A model generated the notes under the pieces. That model did no database searches and was not told where the DNA came from. It saw only the letters and a list, made by a program, of their open reading frames with translations. DNA of 64,000 nt from Microdochium bolleyi (lineage: Eukaryota; Ascomycota; Sordariomycetes; Xylariales; Microdochiaceae), in contig KQ964246.1 in NCBI GenBank assembly GCA_001566295.1, forward strand, positions 3,224,001 through 3,288,000, written 5' to 3'. The translations under genes and the position numbers were made by a program. Positions 58,827-64,000 of the stretch are shown here, piece after piece (position 1 is the stretch's first letter; the number at the start of each line of letters is the position of its first letter).

Positions 58827-58834
58827 ATAAATAC
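58827..58834 (+). promoter_or_regulatory. TATA box of the His-rich gene
   Basis: A perfect TATAAATA lies 37 nt upstream of ATG 58872, implying a very short 5' leader. Most genes in this window show no such box. Confidence 0.6.
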
Positions 58835-58871
58835 AGACAGGGCTACCAGTCCTCCCCGTCTCTAGTTCAAG

Positions 58872-59189
58872 ATGTCCAGCACAGTCACAACCAAGAGCGT
58901 CTACATCTCCACAAAGCCGCACCACCACAGACCCGACGACAGAATGTGCTTCCGCGAGCCCAAGGGCAAGAACTACTACTACCACGCCGAGGAGCATATC
59001 CCCGTGCGCCGGCATGCCCACTACCACCACGGCCACTCTCACGGGCACCACCACCACCACCACAGCAGCAGCCGGTCGTCGATGCCCGTGTACGTCACGC
59101 ACAGCCCGCGCGTGAGCTCGAGCAGCTACCGCGCTAGCGGGCCCGTCATGTACGAGACGCGGACCTCGACTACGCGCTACCGGAACTAG
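58872..59189 (+). CDS. Small histidine-rich protein
   Basis: Single exon, 105 aa, not recognised. Wobble positions are almost all C or G and a TATA box sits just upstream, both supporting a real, possibly inducible gene. Residues 18-21 and 48-65 are histidine clusters (HAHYHHGHSHGHHHHHHSSS), with Tyr runs (NYYYH) and an Arg/Ser/Thr-rich end (MYETRTSTTRYRN). No signal peptide or membrane helix. Metal binding is an obvious possibility from composition, but nothing specific shows it. Confidence 0.65.
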   Translation: MSSTVTTKSVYISTKPHHHRPDDRMCFREPKGKNYYYHAEEHIPVRRHAHYHHGHSHGHHHHHHSSSRSSMPVYVTHSPRVSSSSYRASGPVMYETRTSTTRYRN

Positions 59190-60741
59190 GTGCACTCATC
59201 TGCTGCTGAACAAGAACAAGAAGCGCCAACGGATCGATCTAGCGCTCGTCGCTTGCACACCGTAGACGGCAATTCATGATCACGCAAGATAAAACGATAC
59301 ACCGATACCTTACGAGCAACGTTGCTTCTTCTCAGAGAGAGCATTTCCACGGCGTCCGACCTGTTTTCAAGCGAAGTGAGCATGGGAACGATTTGTGGGA
59401 AGGAGCTGGGATCATGGTCTCCACATTCCTGTACGATTTGGGCTTATGAACCTCGAACTATTTCTGGACTTTACTTACTTCCTAATTTCCTAATTCTGCT
59501 TCTTAAAGCCACGTAAAGAGATACATATATCAGCTCTGGTGGGCTCCCACTTCACTGAATATCATAATTACAATATCACGCGCGATTGACTTGTAAGTGA
59601 GCGTGATCCGCCATCTGTTGTTAGCGCAGTCATAGGAGTGGACAAGTGCGGGGGGCTATCGTAAGCTGGCGTGGGCAATGACGTAGTCCCTCCCATGCGC
59701 GTCGTTGCGTCATAGCTGCATCCAACACCCGCCTGCCTGGCTAGATGATGCGAGAGCTTGACCAAGCGACAACCACTTGTCTTTGGGCAGCCCTGAAAAT
59801 GTGAGACGGGCTCCCTGACAGTTCCAGAGTCAGCTCAGTGCACTAGCTGAGAAGCCTTCTCATCACCAATAGCCCGATCGGACTGGCCGTCTCATCGAGT
59901 GAAGGAAGGCATGCCGCTGCCGAGGATGCCGAACAGAACCCACAAGAATGCATGGCAGCTACCAAGAAAGAGCCCTCCGACCAAGCTGAGCGTAGCATCG
60001 CTACGGTCTACCGTTCCCACAATGCGCTTGGCCCGATGAAGCTGGGGAGTGCTTGGATGTCTCGGGAGAAAGCGTAATCCAAATCTCTCGAGGAATGGAG
60101 CTCCCAACTGAGCAGGCAGGACCCCTCACCACCAAGCGCCGTGCATGTCATCGAGCAAGTGATAAAAGTCACCTGGGCTCTCTCCGCGTCCACATCTGTC
60201 TTGGTATCCTTCTCTTGCCCTGTACCACAAGCCCGAATTGGTGAATCCCACAGAGAACTCCGCAATTACTCGCCTCGTCCGCCGCCAACCCGCGCCTGGC
60301 TGCCAGCGATCTGCCCCGAGCTGAGATCTGGAGCTGCCGATCTCCGCACTCCCGCCTGTCAAACCCCTGTATGTTGAATGCCACTATTTGCTTCCGTCCG
60401 GCGACGGGAACGCCTCTTGACGTCTACATCTCGTCTCATCGAGCTGCGACCGGCGCATACGTCTGGCCATCGTAGTGCTTAGCTCCAGGAGCTCGTAGGT
60501 GGGAGCTGCCACTGCTCCATGCGAGCTACATAATGGGCCGGTCTCGTCGCACCTTCCCATAAACCTACAACTTTCTGACTCTTGCATACGCAGTCGCAAC
60601 TGCCAAACTTGCAAACTACGCGTGCCTGTGAAACCATTTACCTCGAAACCAGTATCAAAGGACTCAAAGTAATTCTCGCTCATCATGTAAGCCCCTACCA
60701 ACAGACGGCACAGCCCTTTTCACGGCTCGCACTTCGCAGCG
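59190..60741. other. Intergenic region upstream of the Pil1-family gene
   Basis: 1.55 kb without a supported gene. The final ~150 nt are probably the leader of the downstream gene. Confidence 0.5.
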
Positions 60742-61946
60742 ATGTCGTCATCGAATCGTCGGCGCAGCAGCTTCTTCCCCAAGACCACCTGGTACCGTGC
60801 ACTCCCGAGAGAGTCGTGAATTACAATCACGAATATGCGCGGCGCATCGGGCCCAAGCAACAATCACTAACTCTAGACCGCGACCAGGAACCGCGCATTA
60901 TCCATCCGCTCGAACAAGGGCTCCGGCCAGGCCAACTCCGGCGGCGGAGGCGGCCGCAAGGGCTTCTCCTTTGCGTCCCTGCGTGGCTCGGTGCAGCCAG
61001 AGCTGTCCCGCAAGCTGTTCCTCCTCATCAAGTCCACCAACAACCTCATTGCTCACCACGAGTCCGCGGGCAAGGAGCGCGTCTCCATTGCCACCCAGCT
61101 CTCGGAATGGGGCGAACAGACCGGCGACGACGGTGTCTCGGACATCAGCGACAAGGTTGGCGTCATTCTCAGTGAGATTGGCGAGGTCGAGGAAGGGTAC
61201 GCGCACAACCTCGACGAGGCCCGCGGCGTGCTCAAGGCCATCCGTAATACGGAGAAGAGCGTACAGCCTTCGCGAGACAACAAGGACAAGATAGCCGACG
61301 AGATCCAGAAGCTCAAGTTCAAGGAGCCGTCCAGCACCCGTCTGGTCGTCCTAGAGAACGAGCTGGTCCGCGCCGAGGCCACGAACCTCGTTGCTGAGGC
61401 CCAGCTGTCGAATGTGGTACGTTTTGATTCTGTGATGTTGAATGCACTTCCAGGCCAGTCATGCTAACCATTGCGATTTGACAGACACGCGAGAAGCTGA
61501 AGGAGGCTTATGAGACCGAGTTCGCCGCCGTCATCGAGCGCGCCGAGAAGCAGATCCTACTGGCCAAGCATGGTCGTCGTCTCCTGGCCCTGCTCGACGA
61601 TTCACCCGTCACCCCCGGAGACGGCCGTCCTGCCTACTCTAGCAGCAACCATGCTCGGCAGATTCTGGACGACGCCGAAGATGACCTCAAAGCTTGGCGA
61701 CCCCAGCTTGATGACCAGGACGCACAATACGTCAAGGAGGGACAGTACGACACATCCTCACCGACGACGCAGCATGCCAGCTCAGCTGCACAGGGTGTCC
61801 CTCGTGGTCTCGCTGTTGGTACTGAAGATCAGGGCACGTCCCAAGGAACATCTCACGGAGGGTTCGACTCGAGCAGCATCAACACAGCTAAGGACAAGGA
61901 GGGCACTGAGCTTGAGAACCCTGTGGTCCCGTCGCAACCGTCTTAG
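60742..61946 (+). CDS. Eisosome Pil1/Lsp1-family BAR protein
   Basis: Exons 60742-60791, 60888-61416 and 61485-61946 give 346 aa. Pil1/Lsp1 proteins form half-pipes under the plasma membrane (eisosomes). The N-terminus MSSSNRRRSSFFPKTTW plus a Gly-rich SIRSNKGSGQ stretch differs from the canonical PIL1 start (SLRTSRAPTASQ), suggesting the second, PilB-like paralogue. The BAR region (about 65-280) has GSVQPELSRKL, VGVILSEIGEVEE, SVQPSRDNKDKIADEIQKLK, LVVLENELVRAEATNLVAEAQLSN, and across the second intron TREKLKEAYE then ERAEKQILLAKHGRRLL. A disordered tail follows. The first acceptor is ACCAG at 60887; the earlier CTCTAG is too close to the CTAAC branch and would give a stop. Confidence 0.85.
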
Positions 61947-62398
61947 TGGGCAAAGCCGCCAGTAGGGTGACCTCGGAGCCTGCTCGTCTGACGGTAGCCA
62001 CAATGAGTGGTTAATACCTTTTTGGTGTTGCTAGGAATAAGTGTCTTGTTTCGAAGCTGCGGGCTTGCAATTAAAGTACCTCATGGTAGCTTTCTGGTTC
62101 ATTTCCGATACTCCGCCTGTAAAGCTTGGGCCGATGTAGCGAGTATCAAGCTCTTGCTTGGAGGGATTCAAGTCGACGTAAGGGAGTAATATAGTAATTC
62201 AATCGAAATAATTGCCTGCATCGATCCTGAAAACTCTTGAACAGAAACCTACATCGTCATTAGTTCCTCGAAGCTTTTATGCAGCTATCACGAATGCTAT
62301 TTTAAAGTGGACCCACTCAAGCTCTCCAGTCAACCTCACCATCTCGAACCAGACCATTCGTTCACAGGCATTGAACTTTCCACGCACATTCAAAAGCA
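61947..62398. other. Intergenic region Pil1-family / COQ6
   Basis: 452 nt in tandem orientation, somewhat AT-rich. No gene seen. Confidence 0.5.
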
Positions 62399-64000
62399 AT
62401 GGACGCTATTGTCTTTTCGAGACGGCAGATTGGCCGCCCAGCCTGGCGCCTCTGTCAGACCTGCACTCGCCACATCAGAACACAGCAAAGCAGGAGGACA
62501 TATGCAAGCAGCACACCACGACCAGATATCTACGATGTGGTCTGCGTCGGAGGTGGACCAGCTGGTCTAAGTCTGCTCACAGCGCTGCGTACGAAATGAA
62601 ATCTCCCCAATAGACACATACGGGACTTCCCGAGCGATCCGCTAACATCGCTATCATGACGCAGGATCAAATCCCACGACCGCGGGTCTCCGCGTCGCCC
62701 TCGTCGAGGCGCAAGACCTGTCGAAAACCCGGGGCTGGAAGCTACCCCCGGACCGCTACTCGAACCGATGCAGCTCCTTCACCCCGACATCGGCGAGCTT
62801 CATGAACACGATCGGCGCGTGGCGGCACCTGCAGCAGGACCGAATACAGCCGTACCATGAGATGCAGGTCTGGGACGGCGTCACGGACGCACGGATCGAG
62901 TTCGACTGGGAGCCGCGGGGCGGGCAGTCGACAGAATACAGCACAGGGAGCAACAGCAGCAGCAGCAGAACGATCGCCTACATGACGGAGAACCTCAACC
63001 TGACGTCCGGGCTGCTCAGCCGGTTGGACGAGCTCGGGGGCATGGTCGTCTACGACAACGCAAAGGTCGAGAATATCGCCTACGGCGAGGAGACGGACGA
63101 GCTCGACTTCCGAGAGTGGCCGATCGTGCACCTCACGGGCGGCAAGCAGCTCGCAGCGCGGCTGCTCGTCGGCGCGGACGGCGCCAACAGCCCCGTGCGG
63201 ACGTTCGCGGGCATCGGCAGCCAGGGGTGGGACTACGATCGGCACGGCGTCGTCGCGACGCTGCAGCTCGAGGAGGGCGGCGGAGGCGGCGGCGAGCTCA
63301 AGACGGCATACCAGCGGTTCCTCCCGACAGGACCCATTGCGATGCTGCCGCTGCCAGGGAACCACGCGAGCCTAGTGTGGTCGACGACACCAGACAATGC
63401 GAAGCTGCTGAAGAGCCTGTCGCCGCAGGACTTCATCGCCTCTGTCAACGCCGCGTTCCGCCTAGGCGTGACAGACCTCGAGTACATGTCCACGCTGACC
63501 TCGGGCGGGCAGGCCGAGGAGCTGAAATGGCGCCTCGAGCACACACCCTCCCCAGCCAACCCGTACGCCATCCCGCAGACCGTCGTTGGCGTGCAAGACG
63601 GCACGGTCGCCAGCTTCCCGCTCAAGATGCGCCATGCGGACACGTACACAGGCGAGCGCGTTGCGCTGGTCGGCGACGCCGCGCACACGGTGCACCCCCT
63701 CGCGGGCCAGGGCCTGAACCAAGGGCAGGCGGACGTCGAGGTGCTCGCGCGGACGATCGAGTACGCGGTCAGCCACGGGATGGACATTGGCACGCAGCTC
63801 TCGCTCGAGGCGTACAACTCGGAGAGGTACGCGGCGAACCATGTCCTCATGGGGGTGGTTGACAAGCTGCACAAGCTGTACTCGGTGGGTAGCGGCCCGC
63901 TGGTGCCGCTGCGCTCGCTGGGCCTGAGTGCGGTGAACGCGATGAGGCCGCTGAAGAGGTTCTTCATGGAGCAGGCTGCGGGGAGCGGTGGGAAGATGTT
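62399..64000 (+). CDS. COQ6: Ubiquinone biosynthesis monooxygenase COQ6 (3'-truncated by window)
   Basis: Exons 62399-62588 and 62665 to the window end (76-nt intron, phase 1) give at least 508 codons, open at the edge. COQ6 is the mitochondrial flavin monooxygenase that hydroxylates C5 of the coenzyme Q ring. An Arg/Ser/Thr-rich presequence (first ~38 residues, CTRHIRTQQSRRTYAS) is followed by the FAD Rossmann motif VVCVGGGPAGLSLL, the ribose motif LLVGADGANSPVR, and the third FAD motif VALVGDAAHTVHPLAGQGLNQGQ. The sequence reaches the normal C-terminal region (LRSLGLSAVNAMRPLKRFFM), so only a few residues are probably missing. Confidence 0.93.

Overview
This window is nuclear DNA from a filamentous ascomycete (Pezizomycotina; probably Sordariomycetes, by inference). 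Genes are dense and on both strands. Most introns are 41-110 nt with GTRNGT-type donors and CTRAC/CTGAC branch sites, and wobble positions are GC-rich. The gene set is typical of the group: fungal adenylate cyclase with RA, LRR, PP2C-like and cyclase domains, MOB2, dynamitin, an eisosome BAR protein, VTC4 and RMT2. All CDS models were built by hand by joining open frames at GT..AG sites with matching phase. Spans cover first to last coding base; exons are given in each entry.

Layout. 1-2424: no convincing gene. 2425-11904 (+): a giant, low-complexity protein of about 3044 aa with 22 diverged copies of a KGKLGKTDRAR module, a Trp-motif N-terminus and an Arg-rich C-terminus. 11905-13740: an AT- and TpA-rich tract, then tRNA-Gly(CCC). 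13741-20477 (-): adenylate cyclase. 20478-23855: 3.4 kb without a supportable gene. 23856-25684 (-): RTC4-domain protein, divergent from dynamitin (26214-27620, +). 28235-28659 (+): ribosomal protein eS28. 29669-29971 (+): molybdopterin synthase small subunit. 30056-30842 (-): PSI-domain membrane protein. 31453-33406 (-): MOB2, divergent from LEO1 (34036-35380, +). 36283-38475 (+): patatin-like protein that appears to lack its catalytic residues. 39156-40378 (-): RPC40. 41698-42309 (+): small PPxY membrane protein. 43176-45041 (-): cystathionine gamma-synthase family enzyme. 46033-48543 (-): VTC4, divergent from RMT2 (50100-51524, +). 51677-53292 (-): hexokinase, divergent from OST1 (55242-56852, +). 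57671-58562 (-): a broken or unrecognised gene. 58872-59189 (+): small His-rich protein. 60742-61946 (+): Pil1/Lsp1 family. 62399-64000 (+): COQ6, cut by the window end.

There is no secondary-metabolite cluster, intact transposon, CRISPR array or viral element. Most genes are housekeeping or growth-control functions: cAMP signalling, NDR-kinase activation, dynein transport, Paf1C and Pol I/III transcription, translation, glycolysis, N-glycosylation, polyphosphate, ubiquinone and molybdenum cofactor. They are not an operon-like set, but several pairs share head-to-head promoters. The least explained items are the giant repeat protein, the catalytically depleted patatin with a splice donor overlapping a stop codon, the PPxY membrane protein and the broken frame near 58.3 kb.
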